In this document: one piece after another, positions 23,615 to 35,287 of the stretch | How the letters are laid out: each line of letters opens with the position of its first letter | Position numbering within the stretch: position 1 is the stretch's first letter | Assembly: GCA_014621425.1 (NCBI GenBank) | Contig: JAANBB010000032.1 | Span: forward strand, 1-64,000 | DNA length: 64,000 nt | Reading direction: 5' to 3' | Source: Cylindrodendrum hubeiense | Taxonomy: Eukaryota; Ascomycota; Sordariomycetes; Hypocreales; Nectriaceae | The notes under the pieces: model-generated | The model's database searches: none | What the model saw: only the letters and a program-made list of their open reading frames with translations | What the model was told of the DNA's origin: nothing | Position numbers and translations under genes: made by a program

Positions 23615-24832
23615 TTACACAAAGGTAACCTTGATAATCTGGATACGATTGTTGTTCGTGAACCCGATGGTGAGCGTCTTGCCTGATGTGTCCAAGTGAG
23701 GATAAGCCAAACCGGCGTACACAAGACCGTTATCAATGGGTGTAGCTGTGTAGATCTCCTTGTCTGCAGACCATGGGCCCTCGGGGCTCGGGGCGGATCG
23801 AAGGTAAACGGTAGAGCCGCCTGAGAAACAGTACATATTAGTTTTGCGCAGTCGACTGAGCAAACTGGGACTTACCAAGGTGAACGTATATGTACTTCTT
23901 GAAGTGTTTGTTGTATGTAATCTGGCCCTGGCCAACTCCCCACATGATGGCAGTCTCGGAGGTAAAGGTGGAGAGAACGTCGGACTTCCATCCTTGCTGC
24001 CGGCCCCACCAGTACTCGTACTTGCTCAGATCGAACGCATCTGCGGCCGGCACGCGCGCTTGGTAGACGTATGAACTAGCGGGGAACCCTGACTCGCTGC
24101 TGGGGGGGTTTCCAAGGATGTAGATGTATTTGCTCTTTGGATCCCAATAGGCTGCGATGTCGCCGTACTTAGGTGTCGAATCTCCGCTCCACCACCAGCC
24201 GCTGTCTCCGAAGCGATGAGTTACGGTGGGAACACCGTCAACAAGCTCGACCTTTCCAACCCCGGCACCCTTGTAGTTCTCGGCATCGTTCTGTCGTTCG
24301 TGAGTGTGAGAAACCATTTGCATGTTTTCAAAGAGATTGATGCATTCATTCGACTTACCACGAGATAATAAACAGCTCCGGTTCCGCTGGTGTAATCCGT
24401 CTCGACGATGCTAGTGCCTCCAAATCCGAACAGGTTCGTCTCGCCCCACGTCTCATTGAAGGGCACGAACTGGTTCTGATGTGCCACGGGGTCATCGCTG
24501 TTCAAATGCAAGTCGTGAACGACCAGAGCGTCATCTGTCAGTGCTGAGACAGAATCCCGAACCATACCATGGAAGCCGTCCGTGTCCTGGGTAGGGTCGC
24601 TAACTCCAGCAGCACACCACAACGTGTCGCCGTAGACGGCATACCACTTTCCCCGAAGATGGCCCGTGAAGCCCAAATCGCGGTGACTGCAGCTGTTGTC
24701 GGCGACTTGGTTGCCCAGGAATTTCACAGTCAAGTCGCCGATGGGATTTGTGCCGCTTGCTTGGGTGTTGTCAACTTGGTCGCGAGCAAGGCCTGCCAGG
24801 GCGAGGGCCCGAATAAACTTGAAAGGAGCCAT
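23615..24832 (-). CDS. Secreted beta-propeller-like protein (DUF4185-like)
   Basis: Predicted extracellular protein of about 364 aa in three exons: 24832-24359, 24290-23876 and 23820-23615, joined in phase. The N-terminus MAPFKFIRALALAGLA is a plausible but short signal peptide. The body contains repeated aromatic/Gly/Asp strands suggestive of a glycosidase-like propeller: GKWYAVYGDTLWCAAG, DTDGFHGMVRDSVS, FGFGGTSIVETDY, WWWSGDSTPKYGDIAAYWD and SETAIMWGVGQGQITYNKH. The pattern resembles DUF4185-type propellers, many of which are linked to carbohydrate binding or hydrolysis. I cannot name a catalytic residue set. It lies in the same orientation as the sugar transporter downstream, 1.8 kb away. 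Confidence 0.65.
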
Positions 24833-26587
24833 CCTTAATTAAGAAAAGAATGAATGAGATACAATGACCTGCAATGTTCCAGCAAAAATGAGTGACTGAG
24901 TGAATGCGAGCTAAAGTGAAGAAAAGAATGTTGAAGTAGATGCGTACACCAGACCTCGCCAGCGTCAACGTTGACAGAGGGCGATCATCTTATCATCATG
25001 AAGACCGACACAGATCCAAATGAGCCCCATTATCAGGATCGTGAAGCACTTCTCTGACGGCCCTAGGAGAACGCCAATATAGCGAAGGTCGGCTTGTGGA
25101 CAGACGCGCGCGACGGCCGCCGCCAAGTATATTAATCCCGTCGCTGAAAAGGAAAACTGGCGGGGGATCTACAGCCTAAAAGCCGTGGGCTCTAGCCACT
25201 GAAACGCTGGGCTGATCCTCGGAATCTCCCTCAGAGTTGGGTCGTGATCCTCCGCTAACATCCTACGCTAGGCCGTTTTCTCCAATCTCACCACCATGAC
25301 AATCGGGGGCCGTATCACGAATGCAATTTAGCGCGGACAATGGAAGAATATACAGTAGTATTCGAGATGATGAGGAGATGGAGGCCTACTGGGATCTACT
25401 ACGCACTAGATCCAATTCTCAGGATGACCAATAGCTTCTTTAAGACACACGCTCTTGAATACCACCCTGAGTCATGTCGGATCGTGCACTTCCGACAATG
25501 TCAGCAGCGAGTACGGCCTAGTACAATGATGACAGCAAAGATTCCCTGGGGGCAGTTAACGTCAGCGGGAAGGTCGAAAAGATTGGAAACTCGTAGTGCT
25601 GACGCAAATCATGTCGAGTGAGCCAACGAGATGGCGTTATCTGCTCCAAGCTTGCTGCACACTCATGACAGGACCCGTTCGACCCAAGCAAGCCTAAGTT
25701 GAGCCCAGCATCGAATTGCGGTCAAAAATGTCTCAACAATACGAGACGCCGCTTCTTCCCGTTTTCAATATGATATGAATAACGCGGCAGTCAACGCCAT
25801 CGTGTGCGAATCGCCAGCTAGCAATCGCCACATTGTACTCACATCTACCTGCAGATTCTGTTCAGTTTACCCAACTCACATCAGATAAAACCTCGAAAGG
25901 AGCAAGTACGAAATGAATACGAAGCCCACGATCGAGGCCGTAGGACTTAAAATCTGCTGGAGGGTGGTCAGCTGTAGAACGCCGCGTTCCTGGCCCGGGA
26001 TCTTTCCATGCACGATTTAGACTACGCGACAAAGATCTCGCTAGATTTAAGAAAAAATGTGGAATCAATATGGATTCAATGAGGTGCTTGGTTCTTCTGG
26101 GCTAATACCCAAAATACTCTCCTCCGAGTCAAGACCTGTGGACTGGGCGGGGGAATGTTTAGTGGGCGACGAAGCCACCACCAAGATTGTATGCAGCGAA
26201 TGGCTTCACTGCCGGAAGATACCGCAACAAAGCTCTATTTAGACGTGGCACTTTGCGCCATCTACGGCGCAAAGCTTAAGGCTAAGTGTGTTTCCGCCTC
26301 GCCGGTCGAGCTCGTCTGTCTCGCTGGACACTCATGTCTTGGGCAAGCGTGTCTCGCTTGCACCAATGAAAGCCACCGGCTCCCCCAGCCTCCACAAGCT
26401 GAGGAGCTAACCAAGCTACGGTGAGGAGCTCGTGATGGCTGGACAGGCGGCCGCGCAGACGCCGTCGCAGACTCAATTCGCCGGAGCCCATTGTGGCCGT
26501 CTCAGCTGAGCTAAAGGGTGCGTCCGCGAGGCCTCGACGGGACTAGTCTGGCTCATCTGCCGTGGCAAGCCTCCGCTCGAGCCCGCA

Positions 26588-26614
26588 GCTCTGGACGCTC
26601 TGGACGCTCTGGAC
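26588..26614. repeat. Three tandem copies of a 9-nt unit
   Basis: GCTCTGGAC occurs three times head to tail within the GC-rich segment upstream of the But2-like gene. No function is evident. Confidence 0.75.
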
Positions 26615-26957
26615 GCAACGGCATGACGCCGCCAGCTCGCTATTGGCCGCCCTACCATAGGTTATTCTCCCCCGCATGGAGCCAAACTCTCCACGCTGGT
26701 GGTGTTGCACTGCGCTTTTTCGCTGCAGTACGTAGTGGGTTAGCTGATGGCGAAGCCGCCTCGTAGGCTGTGCTCGAAATGGCGGCCCTCTAGCCGGCGA
26801 CCTGGCTGCGAGGCTGATGCTATTTTCATATCGGTCGCAGCCCTTAGGTTCTGGGCTGGCCCCCAGGACGCCGGGGCGTAAGCACCAGTCCGGGCTGAGC
26901 GCCGCCTCTTTCTGCGCATCGGCCTGATGCTTTCCACTACGGCTGATGCTTTTCCAG

Positions 26958-26964
26958 TATATAA
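26958..26964 (+). promoter_or_regulatory. TATA box of the But2-like secreted protein gene
   Basis: TATATAA lies about 145 bp upstream of the ATG at 27109, followed by a CT- and CATC-rich leader. This is a good core-promoter arrangement for a strongly expressed fungal secreted protein. Confidence 0.55.
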
Positions 26965-27108
26965 CTGGCGTCGAGTCTCGCCAAATCGAGGTGTTTTCCC
27001 ATCATCAGCACGATCACCCTGGTCATCATCTGAGCGGTTCAGCATCTCCATCTCTCAGCCACATCTCCATCGCGACTCCTCCGGCTTCCATCTTTTCTCT
27101 CATTCAAG

Positions 27109-27672
27109 ATGTTGTTCAAGACCATGTTCGCAACGGTTGTGGCCGCCGTCTCCGCCCTTGCAGCCCCCCTCGAAGCGCGCGACTCTACTACCCAGAGTCA
27201 CTTCGGACCGTCAGCGTTCTGGGCATATAACGTCCGCACTGGCGCAATCGAGTCCCACAAAAGGGGTGTGGTCTCCAAGTTTGATGCCAACAAGGGCAAC
27301 GACATCACCGCCCTCTTGACCTTTACGTACCCCGCCGCATCTGCCGGCAAGCAGTGCCAGTTCGCCTTCTACCTCAACAGCGGCGGCAATTTCCATGGCA
27401 GTGGCAAGCTCGATCTGTACAGCAGCAACAGCGCGGCTCCCGGGCCCACAACCGGCTGGGGTCCCGGCAACCAACGCAACAAACATCTGGGTCGCCTCTC
27501 TATTGTACGCGGAAAGGATGCCACCTGGGACGCCACCTACAACGCTTACCTCACCAAGAAGACCCCCTGCAAGCCCCCTGGCACTGTCGAGGCCTTTGAG
27601 CTTGTTGGCGTCTACGACAACGACTTTGTCTCCTGGCACCCCAACGGCGCCGGCCCCCGGATCTTCTACTAG
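27109..27672 (+). CDS. Small secreted protein, But2 C-terminal-like domain
   Basis: Single-exon gene for 187 aa with a clear signal peptide: MLFKTMFATVVAAVSALA, cleavage likely near Ala18-Ala19 or after LEAR. The mature part has strands TALLTFTYPAASAGKQCQFAFYL and ends with FELVGVYDNDFVSWHPN, with two Cys (in KQCQF and TPCKPP) that could pair. The layout resembles the But2 C-terminal domain common in secreted fungal proteins. That domain was named from a fission yeast ubiquitin-like-binding protein, but in secreted filamentous-fungal versions the role is unknown. The family call is tentative. It has its own TATA-containing promoter. It could act as a cell-wall or effector-type protein (inference only). 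Confidence 0.7.
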   Translation: MLFKTMFATVVAAVSALAAPLEARDSTTQSHFGPSAFWAYNVRTGAIESHKRGVVSKFDANKGNDITALLTFTYPAASAGKQCQFAFYLNSGGNFHGSGKLDLYSSNSAAPGPTTGWGPGNQRNKHLGRLSIVRGKDATWDATYNAYLTKKTPCKPPGTVEAFELVGVYDNDFVSWHPNGAGPRIFY

Positions 27673-29854
27673 ATCTGCCTTGCCGGGCTACGGGTTGGCA
27701 GCATCGATTTATCATTCTTTGTCTTTCCTTAACTTCTTTGGGACTTTTTTCACTCCGGTGTTAGAGGGATGGAATAGCGAAAGCGTTAGATGAATTTTTA
27801 AGGAGTTTTACGACGGTCTCATTTTGCAAGGCGTAATGCACTGGATTAATCACAGACCATAATCCCTCCCTAACTTATGGGGAATTAAATAAAAACTTCA
27901 ATCTCACTTATTTCTCATCTTACGACGCGTGGCTGAAAAAACGGAGCATGACATGAGCATTTAGGGGTACAGTCAGCTGGTGAGACAAACCGCCTTGTCA
28001 GATTCCCGACTGGTCTACACGAGCTAGTTTATCAGCATCAATAATCAAGACATTCGCCATCGGTATCATATTATTTTTTATTGGCCGTGGCGATTTTCTT
28101 GTGATTGAGCCTGTTCCTGCAGGTGCTGACGCAATCAATAAGATTCCTTTGGTGGTATAGGGTAGGGACATTTCGCTTGCAGACGCTCCCTCTTACGATT
28201 ATTCGGGAAAAGCCCACAACCCACATCAATAGACCGGTTTGAGTCCGTCCGTGTCCGGGATGATCCACAGTTTTGCATCAAAGCACCGCAAATTGCGTTG
28301 GCCACCCTGTCCCATTTCGACGACTAGTTGTCTTAAAATAGGGCACAGCATAGAGAATACAAGGGGAAGTTATTTTCAAAATTGGTCATCTAGAGCATTG
28401 CTTCCACTTCGTACGGCTGAGGAGATAAATTAACAGTTAATGCCACGTTGGATAGCAGTACGGTATGGCTAACATGAAGACGTCTTGTCACTGAGGAGGT
28501 ATAGCGGAGAACTAAGGGCCGGGGCATTTCCCTAAGATCTAGCCCATTCCAACCGATATAGGCAAGCCCCAAGGAAGTGTCTCAGTTGCATTTCAAAAGA
28601 ATCACGCGATGTCAAGGCCCTGTTCTCCCAATGCGTCGATGTTCTCTGCGTATATAAGCTGCGCCCATTGCACGTCATCCGTCGCGGACCAAAAAAAGGT
28701 CCATTGCGGGTGCATTACCAAATATTTCCATCACATTCGGCTGGCAAAGCCTCCCCGTACAAACACGTCGGGTCGTGTTAAGCTCACGCAAACCCGGCGT
28801 AATCGTGTTTCGGGTTGTAATCTCGGGTCGCGGGGCCGTTTTGTAGTCCGAGAACCACGGGCTGTCGGGTCCGACTAGGATGATGACATCCCTGTAAATC
28901 GCTGGTTGACCCACTTGGCGCCAGCTCAGTTCTCCGAGAACTCTTGATTCCCCAGCTCAGATCCAACCGCGCATCCCAACAACTCTCGTTAACATCTATA
29001 TCACACCACCAATGCCCGGCTCAGGGGGCCGGGCTCTTACTGCCGCAGTTGGTTGTACACGTCCTCGGGCCCCTGAGGGAATTTATCTACTTCATGCGTA
29101 TTGCCGTTTTACCGGCAAATATTCAAACACTGCTCTCATTCATCCGGCATCTTGTGCAGTGCTCACTTACACGAAGCCAAAACTTCAAATAGAAATTCCC
29201 TGTAGTCTCCTGTAGTTTCCTGTATTTTCCTCTGCTTTAACAGCAAAATTGCCAAGTAACTGGAATTCTCCGCACCGTCCTCGGTTTCGCATTGTTGCCA
29301 CCAACGACGCTACGGGGTCAGATGAACCCGACGAGCCCAATGCGCTGCGTCTCCGCCGGGGTCCTCCAAGAACCCGAGACGGGCTGTTACTCACAATCTG
29401 AGCCCTATACGTACCCCAATCTTGAAAGCGATGACATCGATTGCGTAGCTGACCCCAGGAAGGCCCACTTGGAACCCGAGCCTGCGGCCGATTCAAGTGT
29501 CCGTAGCCACACAGATGGAGTATATTTCCTACTCCCCCCCAGCTAGATCTCCCACTTCTTCAATCCTAAGTCAACACTCATTCACAGAGAAGCACCTCTA
29601 GCTTCCTTTCCTTTCTGTTGGTTCGAGCAAGGACATCATCCCGTGTGCTACACTCTGCGACTACATCACAGAGTCAAAGAGCAACCGGGACCGTCCAAGC
29701 CCCCAATTAGCAGCAATCTGGAACACAGCCAAAATCTCAATTCAGTTCCGGCTTCTAGATCGATCTGCATCAACGCACCACTTCCGACAACTCAATTCCA
29801 AAAACCACCGATACAATTCAACGCACGCTCGATCACGGATTTTAATCACCCACC
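27673..29854. other. 2.2 kb intergenic region upstream of the ABC transporter
   Basis: It holds the 3' flank of the But2-like gene and the presumably long promoter and 5' UTR of the ABC transporter. A TATATAAG at 28651 is not followed by a recognisable gene. A GC-rich inverted repeat lies at 29014-29033. No coding gene is supported. Confidence 0.55.
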
Positions 29855-32800
29855 ATGTCGCAACCGCCCGATGGTGGCTTTTCCGTGCCGCTACCGCCCA
29901 GGTCCCCGGCCGGGAGCAACATCACCTATGTCGACCCCGGCAACGGCTCCCCCCCTCACCTAGGTCAGACATATGGGGACAGCAAGGACAAGCTCAACAA
30001 CGGTGCCGACTCTAAGAATGGAGACGCAAGCGATTCGATCGACGATGGTGACGATGGCGATGAGACGGAAATGGAGCGCCGCCACTCTATCGTGCAGTCC
30101 CTCGCTCGACAGTACACCAACCACTCCATGGGACGAGTCCCTACCCAGGCTGCGCAGTCACTCTTCGTCACCGACGACCCTGACTCCCCATTGAACCCCC
30201 GCAGCGAAAAGTTCAATGCGCGAGTATGGGCCAAGACTCTGTCCCACATGGTCACTGAGCAGGGTGTTGGTTTCCGCCGCACTGGTCTCTGCTTCCAGAA
30301 CATGAACGTCTTTGGATACGGCGCCGAGACCGACTACCAGAAGGATGTTAGCAATATCTGGCTGGAGGTTCCAAACATGGCGCGCAAGCTCATGGGATCT
30401 GAGAGCAAGCGAAAGATCGATATTCTTGGCAACTTCGACGGCATCGTCCGCCCTGGCGAGATGCTCGTCGTTCTCGGCCCCCCTGGAGCCGGCTGTTCGA
30501 CCTTCCTCAAGACAATCTCTGGAGAGACCAATGGTATCTACGTCGACGACACGACATACTTCAACTACCAGGGTGTTGGCGCGGAAGAGATGCACAAGCA
30601 CCACAAGGGTGAGTGCATCTACACGGCCGAGGTCGACGTTCACTTCCCCATGCTTCCCGTCGGCGAGACCCTCACCTTTGCGTCCCGAGCGCGATGCCCA
30701 CGAACTCTGCCCCCTGGAGTGACCGCTCAGGAGTTCTGTGACCACAGGCGAGATGTTGTCATGGCCATGTACGGCATCAGCCACACTGTCAACACCCGTG
30801 TCGGCAACGAGTACGTGCGTGGTGTTTCCGGTGGTGAACGCAAGCGAGTGACCATCGCTGAGGCTACTCTCGCCGACGCGCCGTTCCAGTGCTGGGATAA
30901 CTCGACTCGAGGTCTTGACTCTGCCAACGCCATCGAGTTCTGCAAGACCCTCCGTCTGCAGTCCGAGCTGTTCGGCCAGACCTGCGCAGTGTCTATCTAC
31001 CAGGCTCCCCAGAGCGCTTACGATCTCTTCGACAAGGCTCTTGTCCTGTACGAGGGACGCCAGATCTTCTTCGGCCGCGCAGACGAGGCCCGCGAATACT
31101 TTATCAACCTCGGCTTCGAGTGCCCCGCGCGCCAGACAACCCCTGACTTCCTCACGTCTATGACCGCCCCCACCGAGCGCATCGTCCGACCTGGCTTTGA
31201 AAGCCGCACCCCGCGAACTCCCGATGAGTTTGCCGCGGCCTGGAAGAATAGCGACAACTACAAGGCTCTCCACGAGGAGATTGAGGAGTACAAGAGCGCA
31301 CACCCGCTGAACGGATCCGATGCCGATGCTTTCCGCGAGCACAAGATGGCCACCCAAGCCAAGGGCCAACGTCTCAAGTCGCCCTTCACTCTCTCTTACG
31401 GTCAACAAGTCATGCTCTGTCTCTGGCGCGGCTGGAAACGCCTGATGGGCGATCCCTCCCTCACCATTTTCATGCTTCTCGCCAATTCCTGCATGGGTCT
31501 CATCGTTTCTTCTCTGTTCTACAACATGCAACCGACCACTGCCTCATTCTACATGCGCGGCGCTACCTTGTTTGTTGCCATCTTAACCAATGCCTTCGCC
31601 AGTGCCCTCGAAATTCTGACTCAGTATGCTCAACGCCCGATTGTCGACAAACACGTCCGCTACGCCTTTTATCATCCATCCGCAGAAGCATTCTCTTCTA
31701 TTTTGGTGGACATGCCGTACAAAATTATGAACACCATCTTGTATGATTTGATAATGTACTTTATGACGAACCTGAACCGCGAGCCTGGAAACTTCTTCTA
31801 CTTCCTTCTGGTTACATTCTTGATGGTTTTGGCTATGTCAGGCATCTTCCGCACAATGTAAGTCACAGCCCCCATTGAGAGAGACCGCAGCATACTAACA
31901 CAACCAAGTGCATCGGTATCACGAACCCTTTCTCAGGCCATGGTTCCAGCGTCAATTCTCATCCTGGCCTTGGTTATCTTCGCTGGTTTTGCTATCCCCG
32001 TTGACTACATGCTGGACTGGTGCCGTTGGATTAACTACATCGACCCCGTCGCATACGGATTCGAGGCGCTGATGATCAACGAGTTCCACGGACGCAACTT
32101 CACCTGTGACGCATTCGTGCCCAGTTCTTTAGTCGCTGGCTACGAAGATGTCGGATCGGTAAACCGCGCTTGCAGTACGATTGGTGCTGTTCAAGGCCAG
32201 CCCTTTGTCAGCGGAGATGCGTACATCAACACTCTCTACAAGTACTACCACAGCCACAAGTGGCGCAACGTTGGAATCCTCATTGCTTTCGTCCTCTTCT
32301 TCCACTTTACCTACATCGCCGCCACCGAGTTGTTCGCCGCCAAGAAGTCAAAGGGCGAGGTCCTCATCTTCCGACGTGGAAACCAGCCCGCTGCCTCAAA
32401 GATCAGCAGTGATGTTGAATCATCACTCTCGCGACCCATCGAAATGACTGAAAAGTCTGGAAACAACTCCGATGATGGTGTCATTCAAGGCTCAACCAGC
32501 GTTTTCCACTGGAACGATGTCTGCTACGATATTAAGATTAAGAACGAACCACGACGAATTCTGGATCACGTTGACGGCTGGGTTAAGCCGGGTACTCTGA
32601 CTGCTCTTATGGGTGTCTCTGGAGCCGGAAAGACTACGCTTCTGGACTGTCTTGCTGACCGTGTCTCTATGGGTGTCATCACCGGCGAGATGCTGGTTGA
32701 CGGAAAGATTCGCGATTCTTCATTCCAACGCAAAACCGGTTACGTTCAGCAACAGGATCTTCATCTCGAAACCAGCACCGTTCGCGAGGCCTTGACCTTT

Positions 32801-34426
32801 AGCGCCCTGCTTCGCCAGCCTGCGACAACACCACGAGCCGAAAAGATTGCCTATGTTGATGAAGTTATTAAGCTTCTGGATATGCAAGAATATGCCGATG
32901 CCATTGTGGGTGTTCTTGGTGAGGGTCTCAATGTTGAACAGCGAAAGCGTCTTACTATCGGTGTCGAGCTGGCTGCTAAGCCTCCTCTGCTTCTCTTTGT
33001 GGATGAACCTACCTCCGGTCTTGACTCTCAGACATCTTGGGCTATCCTCGATCTCCTTGAAAAGCTTTCTAAGGCTGGCCAGTCGATTCTCTGCACCATC
33101 CATCAGCCGTCAGCTATGCTCTTCCAGCGATTCGACCGACTCCTCTTCCTTGCCAAGGGAGGTCGCACTGTCTACTTTGGCGATATCGGCGAGAACTCTG
33201 AGACCATGGTACAATACTTCCAGAAGCACGGCGCACCTCACTGCCCTCCCGCGGAAAACCCTGCCGAATGGATGCTTGGTGCTATTGGCGCCGCCCCTGG
33301 CTCTACCACGGATCACGATTGGCATCAAGTCTGGCGCGAAAGCTCTGAATACCAAGCTGTGCAGACAGAGCTCACGCGTCTCAAGACAGATGGAGCCACT
33401 CATACGGAATTGGATACTCACCAGGGTGCATACGACGAGTTTGCCATGCCTCTCTGGGAACAGCTATTGATCGTCACCCGCCGCGTCTTCGAGCAGTACT
33501 GGAGAACTCCGTCCTACCTTTACTCCAAGTTTATCCTTTGCTGCTCTGTTTCTCTGTTTATTGGTCTGGTTTTCCTGAATGCTCCCTTGAGTATACAAGG
33601 TTTGCAGAATCAAATGTTCGCCATTTTCAACATCCTCAGCATCTTCGGTCAGTTGGTTCAGCAGCAGATGCCGCATTTCGTCACCCAGAGATCTCTCTAC
33701 GAAGTTCGTGAACGCCCATCTAAAACATACAGCTGGAAGATTTTTATGCTCTCTCAAGTTCTTACCGAGATTCCGTGGAACTCGCTCATGTCAATCTTCA
33801 TGTTCATCTGCGTCTACTACCCCGTTGGTCTCGACAAAAACGCCTCCGATGCTGGTCAGTCAGCTGAGCGTGGTGCCTTGATGTGGCTTTTGTTTTGGCA
33901 GTTCATGATCTTCACCTGCACCTTCGCCCATGCTTGCATTGCAATCACAGATACAGCAGAAGCCGGTGGTAACTTGGCCAATCTTCTCTTCATGTTGTGC
34001 CTACTCTTCTGTGGTGTGCTCGCTTCCCCAGATAGCATGCCTGGGTTCTGGGTCTTCCTGTACCGCGCGTCACCATTCAGTTACTTGGTATCTGCTATGC
34101 TCTCGGTGGGCCTTGCAAATACTTCAGTCACATGTGCCGACAATGAGTACACCACTTTCAAACCTCTCGATGGCCAGACCTGTGGAGAGTACATGGCTAC
34201 GTACATTGACAAGACTGGCGGATACCTGCAGGATGAGATGAACACTGAGGTGTGCAGCTACTGCACTATGTCCGACACGAACACATATTTGGCAGCCCTG
34301 AGCTCTCCCTATGAGGACAGATGGCGCAATTTTGGAATTGGCATGGTGTACATCTTTTTCAACATTGCTGCTTCCCTGGCCCTCTACTGGCTGGTTCGTA
34401 TGCCCAAGGGCAAGAAGAAGCAATAG
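29855..34426 (+). CDS. PDR-type (ABCG) full-size ABC transporter
   Basis: ATP-driven plasma-membrane efflux pump of the pleiotropic drug resistance type, 1,506 aa, (NBD-TMD)2 layout. Two exons, 29855-31857 and 31909-34426; the intron falls inside FRTIASVSRT, at a typical site. NBD1 (about residues 160-430) has Walker [13 protein letters not shown] with Cys in place of the catalytic Lys, signature [14 protein letters not shown], and Walker [15 protein letters not shown]2 (from about 865) has Walker [13 protein letters not shown], a degenerate signature [15 protein letters not shown] and Walker [14 protein letters not shown]. This asymmetry is normal for fungal PDR pumps (Pdr5/CDR/AtrB-like). 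The C-terminus ends KGKKKQ. Known family substrates are azoles and other xenobiotics; this member's substrates are unknown. Codon use is strongly biased, suggesting high expression. Confidence 0.96.
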
Positions 34427-34452
34427 ACGATGACGGGTGTATATGAAATCTG

Positions 34453-34504
34453 ACACCCTCAATGGAGGGTATTATAGAACACCCTCAGTGGAGGGTACTA
34501 TAGA
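34453..34504. repeat. Tandem 26-nt repeat, each copy a potential hairpin
   Basis: Two head-to-tail 26-nt copies differ at only two positions (A/G and T/C). Each contains the inverted repeat ACCCTC...GAGGGT with a 4-nt loop. They start 27 bp after the ABC transporter stop, so they probably sit in its 3' UTR. They may affect transcript stability or 3'-end formation (inference). Confidence 0.85.
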
Positions 34505-34885
34505 CTACAATTAGGTGGGATAGCATTGCAGAATGTGCAAGATAGAAAGGGGAATTCCGTTTTACGGGAAGGATACAACATGTCGTTCACATTAATTTTC
34601 TTTTCTTATGTAAATTAGATCATTCATTCTGGAGGAAACAATCAACACGAAGACAATATCATTTTTTATGTCTCAAGCTTCTCTTCACATAGCAACCGCT
34701 TACAAACCTGGCGGATCAAGTCAACAGAAACGAATCAGGAGTGGTATCGTAACATCAGTAGATTAATTATGGAGCGTAAAAAAGTACTGAGCATTTGGCT
34801 GTTAATTCCTACTCGTAACTCGGAGGCAGAGCGGCCCGACAGAATCTCAGCTAGCAGCAAGATGAACAGACAACAGAAGTCGCTG

Positions 34886-34973
34886 ACTCATCGGGGAAGG
34901 AAGCGATTCACTCCGATTATGGGTCTCGAGTGCGGCTTACTCATCGGGGATGGAAGCCATTCACTCCGATTAC
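34886..34973. repeat. Direct repeat, two 35-nt copies
   Basis: Copies at 34886-34920 and 34939-34973 begin ACTCATCGGGGA and share TTCACTCCGATTA, with about three mismatches. They are separated by an 18-nt spacer. This is a recent local duplication in non-coding DNA. Confidence 0.85.
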
Positions 34974-35287
34974 ATAACGTGGGATTGTTGAGTGGGTATG
35001 TTGTTGTCCAATAATGAGCGACTTGTCTCGACGCCTTCGTTGAGCACTGCATTCGAACGACCCGCAACCCCTACGGTCCCCAATGAGTGAGCGGTGCCGC
35101 CCTGAGTCTATGCGTATCATGAATCCAAATTGTGGATGCCAAGCTACGGAAGCCGTGTCTCCGTCATCTGCCGATTCCGTGGATATACCTCTTAGCACTG
35201 GAACCAGTGAATACAAATACATGACTTGATCCCTCCATGACACAGAGTATTATGCCCCTCACCGACCTTGATTCAACACTCTCAACA

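Larger units (their letters stand above)
24833..27108. other. 2.3 kb intergenic region with a GC-rich distal third
   Basis: Bases 24833-26280 are mixed composition with no gene. Bases 26280-26950 are clearly GC-rich and hold a 9-nt tandem repeat and a TATA box near the end. No ORF has recognisable motifs. The region separates two divergent secreted-protein genes and includes both promoters. Confidence 0.55.
34427..35287. other. Intergenic between the ABC transporter and kelch genes, with two short duplications
   Basis: No gene is supported. Two separate direct-repeat pairs are present (34453-34504 and 34886-34973), described separately. Confidence 0.6.

Noticed and set aside
30158..31531. 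457-codon ORF on the minus strand inside the ABC transporter gene
   Set aside because: It is the antisense shadow of the strongly codon-biased ABC exon; no motifs, and the sense frame is certain.
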